Part shown: piece by piece, positions 15,010 through 23,801 of the stretch
Layout: each line of letters opens with the position of its first letter
Numbering within the stretch: the first letter of the stretch is position 1
NCBI GenBank assembly: GCA_017399065.1
Contig: JAFQEL010000011.1
Location: forward strand, 62,001 to 126,000
Direction of reading: 5' to 3'
Origin: Clostridia bacterium
GTDB lineage: Bacteria; Bacillota; Clostridia; Oscillospirales; Acutalibacteraceae
Length of the DNA: 64,000 bases
Notes under the pieces: generated by a model
What the model saw: only the letters and a program-made list of their open reading frames with translations
What the model was told of the DNA's origin: nothing
Databases searched by the model: none
Translations under genes and position numbers: made by a program

Positions 15010-15861
15010 ATGTCCGAAACATTCAACAACGGTAGCCTCGGTTTGTACCTTATAGCCGGTGCTATTATCCTTTTCGTCCTTGTTCAGTCAATCTTCTTCC
15101 TTGTCAAGGCATGGAAGCAGGGTAAAAAACTCGGTCTGGACAAATCAAAGCTTCGTAACGCAGTAACATCAAGTGCACTGTTTACAATTCCGTCAGCACT
15201 TTCCGTACTTGCTACGGTTATTGCTCTCGCACCCGCACTCGGTCTTGTTATTCCGTGGGTACGTCTCTCCGTTATCGGTAACCTGATGTACGAAACAACA
15301 GCTGCTGAGGCTGCAATGGAAGCTTTCGGTCACACAGGCGGTATTGCTAACGCAGTTACAGACCCGACAGTTTACGCAGGTATTGCCTGGGTTATGACTC
15401 TCGGCATCTGCTTCTCTCTCGTTATTCTTCCCTTCCTTGCAAAGCCCCTTCACAAGAAGTTTATGGCAGCAAGCAATAAGGAAGCTTCTGCAGAAGCTGC
15501 TCCCGCAGACGGCAAGAAGAAGAGAACAATCGGTGAATTCATCAACAAGTTTGCAACTCCCGCAATCTTCATCGGTCTTATCGGTGCATTCATCGCCCGA
15601 TCAATCAACGGTCGCGGTGCACTTGACGACAACAAACAGCCCATCTTCGGTGACGGTGACGGTGCAGGCGTACTTTCTGTCTGTACTCTTATTGTTGCAA
15701 TAGTATTTTCAATATTACTTGAAATTCTTGTAAAGAAGCTCAAACTCACATGGCTTGAGCCTTTCATCATGCCTATCGGTATGATCGTTGCAATGATAGC
15801 CGCAATTATACTCTACAATGTTCTGCCTGCAGACATTGCAACATTTGAATGGAGGGGTTAA
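15010..15861 (+). CDS. DUF5058-family membrane protein, putative transporter subunit
   Basis: A 283-residue integral membrane protein with about six hydrophobic segments: about 10-30, 55-80, a pair at about 115-140, 185-200, 218-240 and 248-270. The early YLIAGAIILFVLVQSIFFLVKAW and the later NAVTSSALFTIPSA and RLSVIGNLMYE stretches are typical of DUF5058. A charged, alanine-rich loop (about 155-175) splits the halves. It is 3 nt upstream of a second membrane protein and presumably forms a complex with it. Substrate unknown; location after the uronate and glycosidase genes makes a sugar-acid or related solute conceivable, but that is only context. Confidence 0.7.
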   Translation: MSETFNNGSLGLYLIAGAIILFVLVQSIFFLVKAWKQGKKLGLDKSKLRNAVTSSALFTIPSALSVLATVIALAPALGLVIPWVRLSVIGNLMYETTAAEAAMEAFGHTGGIANAVTDPTVYAGIAWVMTLGICFSLVILPFLAKPLHKKFMAASNKEASAEAAPADGKKKRTIGEFINKFATPAIFIGLIGAFIARSINGRGALDDNKQPIFGDGDGAGVLSVCTLIVAIVFSILLEILVKKLKLTWLEPFIMPIGMIVAMIAAIILYNVLPADIATFEWRG

Positions 15862-15864
15862 GAA

Positions 15865-16548
15865 ATGGCTAAGAATAAAACAGAAAAATCTTATTTCGAC
15901 CGTGTCCATTCATGGGGCAGAATTTCATCCGTTACAGCGCTCTGCATACTCCTTATGTTCCCCATGGCAATCTGCCTTTATCTCGATGTTTCCCCTGATA
16001 TTAAGTTCATCCTTCAGGGTCTTCTCAAGCTTATCCCGACTTACTGGACAGTTGCTGTTGTAGAAGTTCTTGTCTACACACCCATGCTCGGTGCAGGCGG
16101 TACTTACCTCTCATTTGTTACAGGTAACATCGCTAACCTCAAGCTTCCCTGTGCTATCAGCGCAATGGAAGGTGCTAAGGTAAAGGCTAACTCCGAAGAA
16201 GGCGAAGTTATTTCAACAATTGCTATCGCAACCTCTGCAATCGTTACAACAATCGTTCTTGCAATCGGTATTATTGCCTTTGCTCCTTTCCTTGACAGCT
16301 TTACAAAAAGCCCGCTGCTCAAGCCCGCTTTCGATCAGGTTATTCCCGCACTCTTCGGTGCACTCGGTGCAGGCTACTTTATCAAGCATTGGAGAATTTC
16401 TTTCTTCCCGATTATCATTATGATTATTGTACTTGTTTTTTCACCCGGTATGGGCGCAAGCACACTTCTCTTCTTCGGTATCGTTGCTTCTGTAGGCGGT
16501 GCTCTCGCAATGCACAAGCTCGGTTGGCTTGACAATGTTAAAGACTGA
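15865..16548 (+). CDS. Membrane partner of the DUF5058 protein
   Basis: A 227-residue polytopic membrane protein beginning with a cytoplasmic FDRVHSWGRISS stretch. It has about five helices and a conserved-looking central loop (YTPMLGAGGTYLSFVTGNIANLK, then a Ser-Glu-Glu-Gly-Glu turn). The glycine-rich GAGGTY/TGN loop could form a substrate or gating site, as in nucleoside-recognition (YjiG/YjiH, SpmA/B-like) proteins. It starts 3 nt after the DUF5058 gene, so the two subunits are co-translated. Function unknown. A terminator follows. Confidence 0.65.
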   Translation: MAKNKTEKSYFDRVHSWGRISSVTALCILLMFPMAICLYLDVSPDIKFILQGLLKLIPTYWTVAVVEVLVYTPMLGAGGTYLSFVTGNIANLKLPCAISAMEGAKVKANSEEGEVISTIAIATSAIVTTIVLAIGIIAFAPFLDSFTKSPLLKPAFDQVIPALFGALGAGYFIKHWRISFFPIIIMIIVLVFSPGMGASTLLFFGIVASVGGALAMHKLGWLDNVKD

Positions 16549-16566
16549 TTTATAATCTCAATTTCT

Positions 16567-16611
16567 GCCCAATCTCTGCTTTAATTAACTCGGAGGTTGG
16601 GCGATTTTTTT
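16567..16611 (+). terminator. Terminator after the DUF5058 pair
   Basis: GCCCAATCTC pairs with GAGGTTGGGC (one G-U pair), followed by seven U residues after a short GA. Confidence 0.75.
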
Positions 16612-16625
16612 AAAAGGTGATAAAT

Positions 16626-17867
16626 ATGGAGAAAACTCGTATTGGTATATTCGGACTCGGACGCGGCGAAAACTTCATTGATAATCTCACGGTAAACGGC
16701 GGTGAGATTGTTGCCGTTTGCGAGCAGAGAGAAAAGAAGATAGCAGAATGTAAAGACCAGATTGAAAATGCAGCCATTTACAACAGCTTTGACGAATTTA
16801 TTGAGCACCCTATGGATGCGGTTGTGCTTGCAAACTACTTTGCCGAGCACACTCCTTACGCAATCCGTTGTCTTGAAAAAGGCATACACGTGCTCAGCGA
16901 ATGTACATCAAACGGCACAATGGCGCAGGGCGTTGCACTTGTAAGAGCGGCAGAAAAAAGCAACTCAATTTATATGCTCGCCGAAAACTATCCGTTTATG
17001 CTGTTTAATAAAGAGATGAAGCGTGTTTGCGACGGCGGTACGCTCGGCAGAATCCTATATGCCGAAGGTGAATACAACCATCCGTTTGATATGTACGATG
17101 CCGAAGCTTGTGCAACGCTCGCACCTGGCGAAAGACACTGGCGAAATTTTCTGCCCCGCTCGTATTACATCACCCATTCGCTCGCACCGATTATGTATGC
17201 AACCGGTTCTGTGCCCGTAAGGGTCACCGCAATGCCCGTAGCAAACGAAATACCCGCCGATTGCTTTACGGCAAGATACGTAAATGACGCAGCCGCAATT
17301 ATCACAACTCTCAACAATGACGGCTCTGTATTCAAGGTAACAGGCTGTGCCGCATTCGGCGCACACGGCAATTCATACCGAATCTGCGGTGTAAACGGTC
17401 AGATTGAGAATATAAGAGGTATGGGCGAAAAGGTTATGCTCCGCTATAACGGCTGGCAGATTCCCGAGGGTATGCAGGAAACAAACTGCTACGACCCTGA
17501 GCACAGCGCAGAAGATGCCGCGTTTGCAAAGAATGCAGGTCACGGAGGAGGAGACTTCTTTGTAGCACGCGAATTTCTCGAGTGCATACGTACAGGTAAG
17601 AAGCCCGCATTCGACGTATACTTTGCAACAACAATGGCTTCGGTTGCAATACTTGCACACCGCAGTATTCTCAGCGGCAATCAGCCGTATGACATACCCG
17701 ATTTTCGCAAGGAAAAGGACAGAGTCAAATACGAAAACGACCACTCAACTCCAATTCCCTTCTCCGACGGCACTGAGCCCGATATCCCCTGCAATTCACG
17801 TCCCTGCACACCTTCGGAGTTACAAAAAGAAAACTACCGCAAGGCAATAGAAAAATACGTGAAATAA
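16626..17867 (+). CDS. Gfo/Idh/MocA-family sugar oxidoreductase
   Basis: A 413-residue NAD(P)-dependent dehydrogenase-like protein. The Rossmann fold starts IGIFGLGRGENF (about 5-16), followed by DAVVLANYFAEHTPYAIRCLEKGIHVLSE (about 65-95), the family's typical sugar-acid or inositol dehydrogenase core. A C-terminal alpha/beta domain carries the substrate site. The usual EKP motif is replaced by SECTSNGTM, so the chemistry may differ (glycoside-modifying redox enzymes are common in this superfamily). ATG 16626 follows AAAGGTGA. Single gene between two terminators. Confidence 0.8.
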   Translation: MEKTRIGIFGLGRGENFIDNLTVNGGEIVAVCEQREKKIAECKDQIENAAIYNSFDEFIEHPMDAVVLANYFAEHTPYAIRCLEKGIHVLSECTSNGTMAQGVALVRAAEKSNSIYMLAENYPFMLFNKEMKRVCDGGTLGRILYAEGEYNHPFDMYDAEACATLAPGERHWRNFLPRSYYITHSLAPIMYATGSVPVRVTAMPVANEIPADCFTARYVNDAAAIITTLNNDGSVFKVTGCAAFGAHGNSYRICGVNGQIENIRGMGEKVMLRYNGWQIPEGMQETNCYDPEHSAEDAAFAKNAGHGGGDFFVAREFLECIRTGKKPAFDVYFATTMASVAILAHRSILSGNQPYDIPDFRKEKDRVKYENDHSTPIPFSDGTEPDIPCNSRPCTPSELQKENYRKAIEKYVK

Positions 17868-17874
17868 AAGAATT

Positions 17875-17907
17875 AAGGCTGTGAGCTGAAATGCCCACAG
17901 CCTTTTT
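17875..17907 (+). terminator. Terminator of the Gfo/Idh/MocA gene
   Basis: AAGGCTGTG (17875-17883) pairs with CACAGCCTT (17896-17904), followed by Us. Confidence 0.8.
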
Positions 17908-17987
17908 GTTGTCATTCTGAGGAGTGAAACGACGAAGAATCTTGAAATATAAGCTGAAGATTCTTCACCTGCGTTCTCAATGACAAC
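17908..17987. repeat. Palindromic repeat, inverted pair, left of the GIY-YIG gene
   Basis: A forward monomer (GTCATTCTGAG ... GAAGAATCTT) is followed by an inverted monomer (AAGATTCTTC ... CTCAATGACAAC), so the pair can fold into a long hairpin. It abuts the stop of the GIY-YIG gene. Confidence 0.8.
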
Positions 17988-18269
17988 TTACCACTTCTCC
18001 GACAAATCATTCCATTCAGGATTTATGCTTTCAACAAGTGCATTTTTCTTTGCTCTTGTCCAACCTTTAATCTGCTTTTCCTTTTCAATTGCAGCGTATA
18101 CATCACTTGTGTAATCAAACCAAACTAATTTATAAACATTATATTTTTTAGTGAAGCCTTCAACTGTACCATTTTTATGCTCAAACAATCTCCTTTCAAG
18201 ATTATTTGTTACACCTGTATACAACACTTTATTATTCCAATTAGTAATCATATACACATAATACTGCAA
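17988..18269 (-). CDS. GIY-YIG family nuclease, single domain
   Basis: A 93-residue stand-alone GIY-YIG domain of the UPF0213/YhbQ-like type. Visible are YYVYMITN (the GIY equivalent), YTGVTNNLERRLFEH (the YIG equivalent plus the catalytic arginine) and AAIEKEKQIKGW, with the metal-binding glutamate. Length is normal. These proteins are presumed DNA nucleases of unclear role. Palindromic repeats lie on both sides and its terminal codons nearly touch the left pair, suggesting that gene and repeats travel together. The start is ATG 18269; the upstream GGTGATAG serves as ribosome binding site. Confidence 0.85.
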   Translation of the reverse strand: MQYYVYMITNWNNKVLYTGVTNNLERRLFEHKNGTVEGFTKKYNVYKLVWFDYTSDVYAAIEKEKQIKGWTRAKKNALVESINPEWNDLSEKW

Positions 18270-18309
18270 GCTATCACCTCGAATTTTTGCTCATATTCAT
18301 TTTACGTAC

Positions 18310-18431
18310 AGATTCTTCGCTCGACGCTCAGAATGACAGTAAACTTTTTTGCTTGTCATTCTGAGGAGCAGAGCGACGAAGAATCTTATGCTTTTTGCCT
18401 TAAGATCCTTCGCTTACGCTCAGGATGACAC
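18310..18431. repeat. Three palindromic-repeat monomers right of the GIY-YIG gene
   Basis: An inverted monomer (about 18310-18339), a forward monomer (18354-18389) and a second inverted monomer (18400-18431) share the core GTCATTCTGAG ... GAAGAATCTTA, or variants with AGGATGAC and AAGATCCTTC. The last two form a long hairpin ending 5 bp before the cyclophilin stop codon. Confidence 0.8.
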
Positions 18432-18436
18432 GTTTT

Positions 18437-19123
18437 TTACTTTACTATATAAGCCGACTTGATTACGATATCCTCTGTAGGCTTGTCATTGTAATCACGC
18501 TCAACCTCGAGGAAGGAATCGACAACCTCCATGCCCTCGATAACCTTACCGAATGCGGCATACTGGCCGTCAAGAGCGCTTGTATAATTGCCGTTATAGC
18601 AGATAAAGAACTGGCAGCTGCCCGAATCGTAACTGTCAGGGCGGCGAGCCATTGAAACAACACCTCTTGTATGTGAGAGCGTATTGTTTACGCCGTTTGC
18701 AATAAACTCACCCTTGATAGGCTCTGAGCCGCCTGTACCGTTGCCCTTGGGGTCACCGCCCTGTGCAACAAAGGGACCGTATCCGCCATCGGCAATACGG
18801 TGGAATGTAAGTCCGTTATAGAATTCATCTTCAACAAGACCTATAAAGTTTGCAACGGTAATCGGTGCGTATTCGGGGTAAAGCTCCATTGTAAAACTGC
18901 CTGCAGCCTTGCCTGCAATCTCAATTTCAAACTTAACCTTTGTATGCTCTGCGTTGGGGTCTGTTACTGCGGGTACGTCTGCCTGAGTTGTCTGTACTTC
19001 GTCTGCTGCCGTTGTGTTTGTATCTGTGTTCTCATCATCGCCTGAGCAGGCTGTAAGCACAAGGGCACCCATAACCATAGCCAGCACTACAGCCAGCATT
19101 TTAAAAATAAAACTTTTTTTCAT
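18437..19123 (-). CDS. Cyclophilin-type peptidyl-prolyl isomerase lipoprotein
   Basis: A 228-residue exported lipoprotein. The signal peptide ends in the lipobox LTAC at about residue 26, followed by a Thr/Asp-rich linker to residue 60. A cyclophilin domain occupies the rest: FTMELYPEYAPITVANFIGL, FHRI, the QGGDPKGNGTGG loop, GVVSMAR, SCQFFI and YAAFGKVIEGMEVVD. It catalyses cis-trans isomerisation of prolyl bonds, probably helping proteins fold outside the membrane. Its near-consensus promoter is divergent from that of the ABC ATPase gene. The palindromic repeat downstream may stabilise or terminate its mRNA. Confidence 0.92.
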   Translation of the reverse strand: MKKSFIFKMLAVVLAMVMGALVLTACSGDDENTDTNTTAADEVQTTQADVPAVTDPNAEHTKVKFEIEIAGKAAGSFTMELYPEYAPITVANFIGLVEDEFYNGLTFHRIADGGYGPFVAQGGDPKGNGTGGSEPIKGEFIANGVNNTLSHTRGVVSMARRPDSYDSGSCQFFICYNGNYTSALDGQYAAFGKVIEGMEVVDSFLEVERDYNDKPTEDIVIKSAYIVK

Positions 19124-19158
19124 TTTCTGTCACCTTTTCTCAATATTTATTTGTTTTA

Positions 19159-19187
19159 ATGATATCATATAATCAATGTATTTTCAA
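19159..19187 (-). promoter_or_regulatory. Promoter of the cyclophilin gene
   Basis: Minus strand: -35 TTGAAA at 19187-19182, 17 bp, -10 TATCAT at 19164-19159. Confidence 0.7.
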
Positions 19188-19202
19188 GCCGACTGAATTC
19201 TC

Positions 19203-19231
19203 TTGACTTAAATTTGATATATGATTAAAAT
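19203..19231 (+). promoter_or_regulatory. Promoter of the ABC ATPase gene
   Basis: -35 TTGACT (19203-19208), 17 bp, -10 TAAAAT (19226-19231), about 30 bp before the ATG. Confidence 0.7.
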
Positions 19232-19263
19232 ATAACTATAACATTTCCGAAGGAGTAACCGAA

Positions 19264-19953
19264 ATGGCTCACCTTATTGAAATCAAAGATGTATATAAAA
19301 TCTACAACCCCGGTGAAAACGAAGTGCATGCGCTCGACGGCGTTTCACTAACCGTTGACCGCGGCGAGTTTATTGCAATAGTCGGTCAGTCCGGTTCGGG
19401 CAAATCAACACTTATGAATATGCTCGGTCTGCTTGATGTATGTACAAGCGGCTCATATATGCTCGACGGTGTAGACGTTTCAACAATGAAGGATGACGAG
19501 CTCTCTTCAATACGCAATGAAGAGATAGGTTTCATCTTCCAGGGCTTCAACCTTATCCCGAGTCTTACCGCTCAGGCAAATGTTGAACTGCCTCTCGTCT
19601 ACAGAGGTGTCAAGGCGGCTCAGAGAAAAGAACTGAGCACAAGTGCACTCAAGCGTGTAGGACTTGAAAAGCGAATGAATCATCTGCCCAATCAGATGTC
19701 GGGCGGTCAGCAACAGCGTGTTGCAATCGCAAGAGCAGTTGCGGCAAAGCCCCCCGTAATTCTCGCCGACGAGCCTACGGGTAACCTCGACACAAGCTCG
19801 GGCAAAGAGGTAATGCGAATACTTCACGAGCTTCACGAAGAGGGTCGCACCGTTATTCTCATCACACACGACAACGGCATAGCCGACGAAGCCGAAAGGG
19901 TAATAAGAATTCAGGACGGCAAAATCATAGAAGACTATAAAAACGAAAAATAA
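19264..19953 (+). CDS. ABC transporter ATP-binding protein, LolD/MacB type
   Basis: A 229-residue ATPase with Walker [10 protein letters not shown] (about 39-47), Q-loop FIFQGFNL, signature [16 protein letters not shown] and Walker [13 protein letters not shown], with the switch His in LITHDN. This is the lipoprotein-export/MacB-like subfamily that normally pairs with an FtsX-like permease. No permease is adjacent and a terminator follows immediately, so the partner must be encoded elsewhere or the gene is a relic of a split cluster. ATG behind AAGGAG. Confidence 0.9.
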   Translation: MAHLIEIKDVYKIYNPGENEVHALDGVSLTVDRGEFIAIVGQSGSGKSTLMNMLGLLDVCTSGSYMLDGVDVSTMKDDELSSIRNEEIGFIFQGFNLIPSLTAQANVELPLVYRGVKAAQRKELSTSALKRVGLEKRMNHLPNQMSGGQQQRVAIARAVAAKPPVILADEPTGNLDTSSGKEVMRILHELHEEGRTVILITHDNGIADEAERVIRIQDGKIIEDYKNEK

Positions 19954-19956
19954 ACG

Positions 19957-19997
19957 AAACGGTTTGCAAAGGATAACTCCGATGCAAACCGTTTTTT
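19957..19997 (+). terminator. Terminator of the ABC ATPase gene
   Basis: AAACGGTTTGCA pairs perfectly with TGCAAACCGTTT, followed by Us. Confidence 0.85.
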
Positions 19998-20006
19998 ATT
20001 TATGTT

Positions 20007-20077
20007 GTAGGGGAGGCTATCAGCCTCCCGCAAACCGGGTTATATCACCACGGGCGGATAATATCCGCCCCTACCGG
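20007..20077. repeat. Intergenic double-hairpin repeat with GTAGGGG/CCCCTAC clamp
   Basis: Outer GTAGGGG (about 20008-20014) and CCCCTAC (about 20068-20074) enclose two hairpins, GGGAGGCT/AGCCTCCC and GGGCGGAT/ATCCGCCC. The right end supplies the stop codon of the neighbouring lipoprotein gene. It looks like a small dispersed repeat element. Confidence 0.65.
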
Positions 20078-21477
20078 CACAGATTTTCTGTCTTCATCAG
20101 CAGATTAAAATCCGCATCATACGTTTTGATATGGTCTGTATATACTGCGGTTATGTAAATTTTTCCGTCAAACTCATTGATATCGCAGTACTCACAGTCT
20201 CTGAAAATATACTCACGCTTTTTATAATCGTACAGGTGATACGGTCCGTCCATACGGCTGTCAAGCTTATCTTCAAGCTCGGCTATAACTGCAATACAGC
20301 AGTCACCTGCAGTCGCAACGGATTTCCATTCATTCTCTGCATTACTGAGAGTAATTATTTTTTCGTGCGAAGCAGAATTAAACCATACCTGTTCATTTGA
20401 TGAATTAACCGCCGCATATGCACCGTCATTCATTTCGGCACGTTCTGTTCCCTGACATTCATTGAGCAGCTTGCCGTTGACATCAAACATACATAATTTG
20501 CCGTCATTTATTCCGTAGAACAGGTCGGATTCTTCGTCATAACTTGTTGCAAAAACGTCACCGCAGGAAATTATTTCATCCGTAAATGCATCACGGTAGT
20601 AATCGTCGGGTGAATCCATATGTGAATAATATCGCACGAGCTTACCCTGAGTTTCAAAGAAATAATTCTGCTCATATATGTCCCAATCATCCTGCCTCTC
20701 TCTGAGGAGATTCAGATCCGAATCGTAGATATATTCTTTATCAAACTCAATCGCAATAAAATATTTGCCGTCAACGTCTTTGATATCATCATAAACCGGC
20801 TCAAGCAGCCATTCACCCTCGGGAGTAATTATGCCGTAGCCCTCGTCACGGTTATAGCTCGCAACAGCCTTACCTGTAATAAACGGACCGCAGTAGTCAA
20901 GCTTATCGAGCACTAATTTACCGTTTTCGTCAACGACTGTTGTATAACCGTTTTCGCTGAAGAAATCGAACACCACAAGCAAACCGTTATAAAATCCGTT
21001 GCCGTTTGTATCTACAGACTGATTTTCGTTACCCGAAAAAATCTTGTTGCCGTTGTAGTCATAAACCGTAAACGGTTCTTCGTGCTGTGCGCATATAATC
21101 CTGTTTTCGGATATAGCAAGTATATTGTCTTCAAGCTCAAGCTTAAAATTTCCGTCAGCGGATATGAGCAGTGATTTACTGCATACAGGCAACCACTCAT
21201 CAGCACTGATCTGCATACAGTAATATTTTTTGCCGTTAAGCCCAAAAACACGGTATTGGTCATAAACAGGCTCTGTCACCTTTTCACCGTCAGCGGTCAT
21301 AAGCCCGTAAAATTTCTCTGTCCAGTATCCGTTTTCTTCGTCATATTTATACCCTGCCATATACGGCACAAGTGACAGTGAAGTGCTTTCAGGCTCTCCG
21401 GGTGTTTCTTTCATACAGCCTGCAAGGCTTAACACAACAAGACAAGCAAGTAAAAAAGCAATCGACTTTTTAAGCAT
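20071..21477 (-). CDS. WG-repeat lipoprotein, shorter paralogue
   Basis: A 468-residue lipoprotein. ATG 21477 is chosen because it starts a lipoprotein signal (MLKKSIAFLLACLVVLSLAGC, cysteine at 21) behind AAAGGAGTGA. The body carries WG-type beta repeats (YGLMTADGEKVTEPVYD, YGIITPEGEWLLEPVYD) of the KWG family, found on many Firmicute surfaces. Function unknown, possibly protein or ligand binding at the membrane. The upstream paralogue's TGA stop lies inside this gene's ribosome binding site, so the pair is co-translated. Its own TAG stop lies within a dispersed repeat. Confidence 0.75.
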   Translation of the reverse strand: MLKKSIAFLLACLVVLSLAGCMKETPGEPESTSLSLVPYMAGYKYDEENGYWTEKFYGLMTADGEKVTEPVYDQYRVFGLNGKKYYCMQISADEWLPVCSKSLLISADGNFKLELEDNILAISENRIICAQHEEPFTVYDYNGNKIFSGNENQSVDTNGNGFYNGLLVVFDFFSENGYTTVVDENGKLVLDKLDYCGPFITGKAVASYNRDEGYGIITPEGEWLLEPVYDDIKDVDGKYFIAIEFDKEYIYDSDLNLLRERQDDWDIYEQNYFFETQGKLVRYYSHMDSPDDYYRDAFTDEIISCGDVFATSYDEESDLFYGINDGKLCMFDVNGKLLNECQGTERAEMNDGAYAAVNSSNEQVWFNSASHEKIITLSNAENEWKSVATAGDCCIAVIAELEDKLDSRMDGPYHLYDYKKREYIFRDCEYCDINEFDGKIYITAVYTDHIKTYDADFNLLMKTENLCR

Positions 21478-21482
21478 AAAAA

Positions 21483-23687
21483 TCACTCCTTTATTATTGC
21501 AGCGAGCCATTGAGCGGTTTCATATTTTGCGTAAAGCTGAGTTTTTAATGTAAACATTTCGTTTTCAAAACATTCGGCAGCAGCTGTATACCCTTTTTCA
21601 GCCGCTTCTCTGTAAGTAAAATACTTATCAAGCGAGCTAACGACACGCTCAACAACATTTTCACCCATAGGCTGATACTCTTCTTTCAATTTGTCAGCCG
21701 CATTAATCTTTGCATAGCCTATTATCTCATCAAGCTCTCTTTCAATAGCTTCTGCCGTTTCTGCATCTGCACAGCTGTCTATACGCTCTTTGATTGATAC
21801 AATATTATTATAATACTCTCCGTTCAATCCGTCAAACATATCCGATACCTGATACTCTACCAAAGTCGGTGTATATTCACCTTCAACCGTAGAATACACG
21901 TTTTCTGTCAGATTTCTTATAACAAAGTATTCATAGCACGGATAAAGCGTTTTGCCTATCGAGCCGGTATCAAAAACACACTCGAGCAAACTCTCAAAGG
22001 CTGACATTGCCTCATCCTTTGCCTGCATTACATTGTTATAATAAGCACTTTGCTTATCACCGGAAAAATGTGAAATATCAAAGAGTATCTTTTCTGTTTC
22101 CTCAATAAAAGGATTTATACTGTCAGTGTAGTCTTTAGTTTCAAGAGAAAGATAGCGTGAGTGAATATAATCGAGCTTCATATACTCTGATTTTACGGCT
22201 GTCATTCCTTCAAGCGCATTTTTTGTCTTCATCAAGGGTTTAAGGTTTTCATCATATATTGTGACATAGTCTTCATATACAACTGTTATGAAAAATTTCC
22301 CTTCAAACTCTTCAATGGTGCATATTTCACAATCCTTAAAAACATACTCACCCTTTTTGTAATTATAAAGGTGATACTTCACGTCATTGTATTGGCTTGT
22401 GTGGTAATCTGCAAGCTCGGCTACGCAGAGATAGTCACATTCGGCAGAAAGCAAATATACCTCTGTAACTTTTTCTTCATCGGAATAGGCTGAGAAGATT
22501 TTTTTGTGAGTTTCTGCGTTGAAGTAAGTAGTCACACCTTCGTTTGACAGCCAATAGAAATCGTCGGCTGTAAATCCCATAGTCTGTGCATTTTTGTGCT
22601 CTGCAAAAATCTCACCGTTAATATCAAACACCCACAGCGTATTGCTTTCATCAACTGCGGAAAATAACGGATTTTCGCTGTCTGTCCTTACCATCTGCGT
22701 AGCAGGTAAGCCGTTGCTTTTGCATATGACAAGCTCATCCGTCAGTACGTTACGGATATAGCTGTCGGGCTTGTTGTCACGGTATCTGTAATATTCTTCT
22801 GCTTCACCGAGGTATTCTTTTTCAGACCTGTCTTTCTTATCGGTTTCTTCAATCGGCTCAGTTCTCAGCAAGTTAAGCCCGTTATCATAAACTTCTACCG
22901 TATCTTCAACAGTAACGTGAAACTCTTTATTGTCATCAACAAAACTTACTTTCTTATATATGGGCTCCATCAGCCATTCGCCTTTTGCGGAAATTATTCC
23001 GTAGACATTATAGTCAGGGCTTGCAACAGCCTTGTCGGTATAAAACGGCTCGCAGAAAGCAACGTCACCGAAAAGCTTATTGCCGTCTTCATCAAAAGCT
23101 ATAACGTCTTTCTGCTCGTCTTCGCAGTTGTCATACGTCAGAAGAATACCGTTTTGGTAGCCTGCCTGCGAAACACTGCTTTTACCTTCGCCCTTAAATA
23201 TTACGTTGCCCTCGTAATCGTAAACCGTATATTCATTGCCGTATTTGCTTGTAATAATCCTGTTTTCGCTCAGGCTTTCAACCTCATTTTCAAGCTTCAG
23301 CATCCACGAGCCGTCTGTCTTTATAAGCGTAGATTCGCAGTAAAACTCACCGCCCTCATAGAGCTCATTGATCGCATATTTCATACAATAGTATTCCGTA
23401 TCACCACAGGTCATATGCCGGTAACTTGTATAAACAGGGTCCACAACGATTTTGCCGTCAAGCGTCATCAGACCGTATCTTACATCGGAATATCCGCTTT
23501 TATCGCTTATATATCCGCCTCTGAAAATAAACAGCTCACCGTAATCATCACGGGGAATCAGCGTATCGGTATAATCGGCATACCAACGGCACTGTGATTC
23601 GTCAATTTCTTTTTTCTCTTTCGTACATCCTGCAAAGCTGAAAACAACCAAAACAATAATACAAAAAGAAATCAGCTTTTTTAACAT
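21483..23687 (-). CDS. WG-repeat lipoprotein, longer paralogue
   Basis: A 734-residue lipoprotein; ATG 23687 opens the signal peptide (lipobox FAGC, cysteine at about residue 21) behind GGGAGG. Residues about 30-500 align in pattern with the downstream paralogue (YGLMTLDGKIVVDPVY, YGIISAKGEWLMEPIY, and a closing DYVTIYDENLKPLMKT segment). From about residue 510 it has a helical extension of over 200 residues rich in Glu/Tyr, absent in the paralogue. The two likely arose by duplication. It is the first gene of the pair behind a clear promoter. Role unknown. Confidence 0.75.
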   Translation of the reverse strand: MLKKLISFCIIVLVVFSFAGCTKEKKEIDESQCRWYADYTDTLIPRDDYGELFIFRGGYISDKSGYSDVRYGLMTLDGKIVVDPVYTSYRHMTCGDTEYYCMKYAINELYEGGEFYCESTLIKTDGSWMLKLENEVESLSENRIITSKYGNEYTVYDYEGNVIFKGEGKSSVSQAGYQNGILLTYDNCEDEQKDVIAFDEDGNKLFGDVAFCEPFYTDKAVASPDYNVYGIISAKGEWLMEPIYKKVSFVDDNKEFHVTVEDTVEVYDNGLNLLRTEPIEETDKKDRSEKEYLGEAEEYYRYRDNKPDSYIRNVLTDELVICKSNGLPATQMVRTDSENPLFSAVDESNTLWVFDINGEIFAEHKNAQTMGFTADDFYWLSNEGVTTYFNAETHKKIFSAYSDEEKVTEVYLLSAECDYLCVAELADYHTSQYNDVKYHLYNYKKGEYVFKDCEICTIEEFEGKFFITVVYEDYVTIYDENLKPLMKTKNALEGMTAVKSEYMKLDYIHSRYLSLETKDYTDSINPFIEETEKILFDISHFSGDKQSAYYNNVMQAKDEAMSAFESLLECVFDTGSIGKTLYPCYEYFVIRNLTENVYSTVEGEYTPTLVEYQVSDMFDGLNGEYYNNIVSIKERIDSCADAETAEAIERELDEIIGYAKINAADKLKEEYQPMGENVVERVVSSLDKYFTYREAAEKGYTAAAECFENEMFTLKTQLYAKYETAQWLAAIIKE

Positions 23688-23711
23688 AACAAAAAACCTC
23701 CCTTCACCTGC

Positions 23712-23741
23712 ATTATAGGCAAGGCAAAGGGAGGAAGTCAA
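23712..23741 (-). promoter_or_regulatory. Promoter of the WG-repeat operon
   Basis: Minus strand: -35 TTGACT at 23741-23736, 18 bp, -10 TATAAT at 23717-23712. Upstream (about 23758-23793) an imperfect inverted repeat, CCGATTAC/GTAATATCGG, could bind a regulator. Confidence 0.65.
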
Positions 23742-23801
23742 CAATACTTACAACATTGTTACCGCCGATTACAAAGATGTAATATCGGTTACAAAACAGT
23801 A

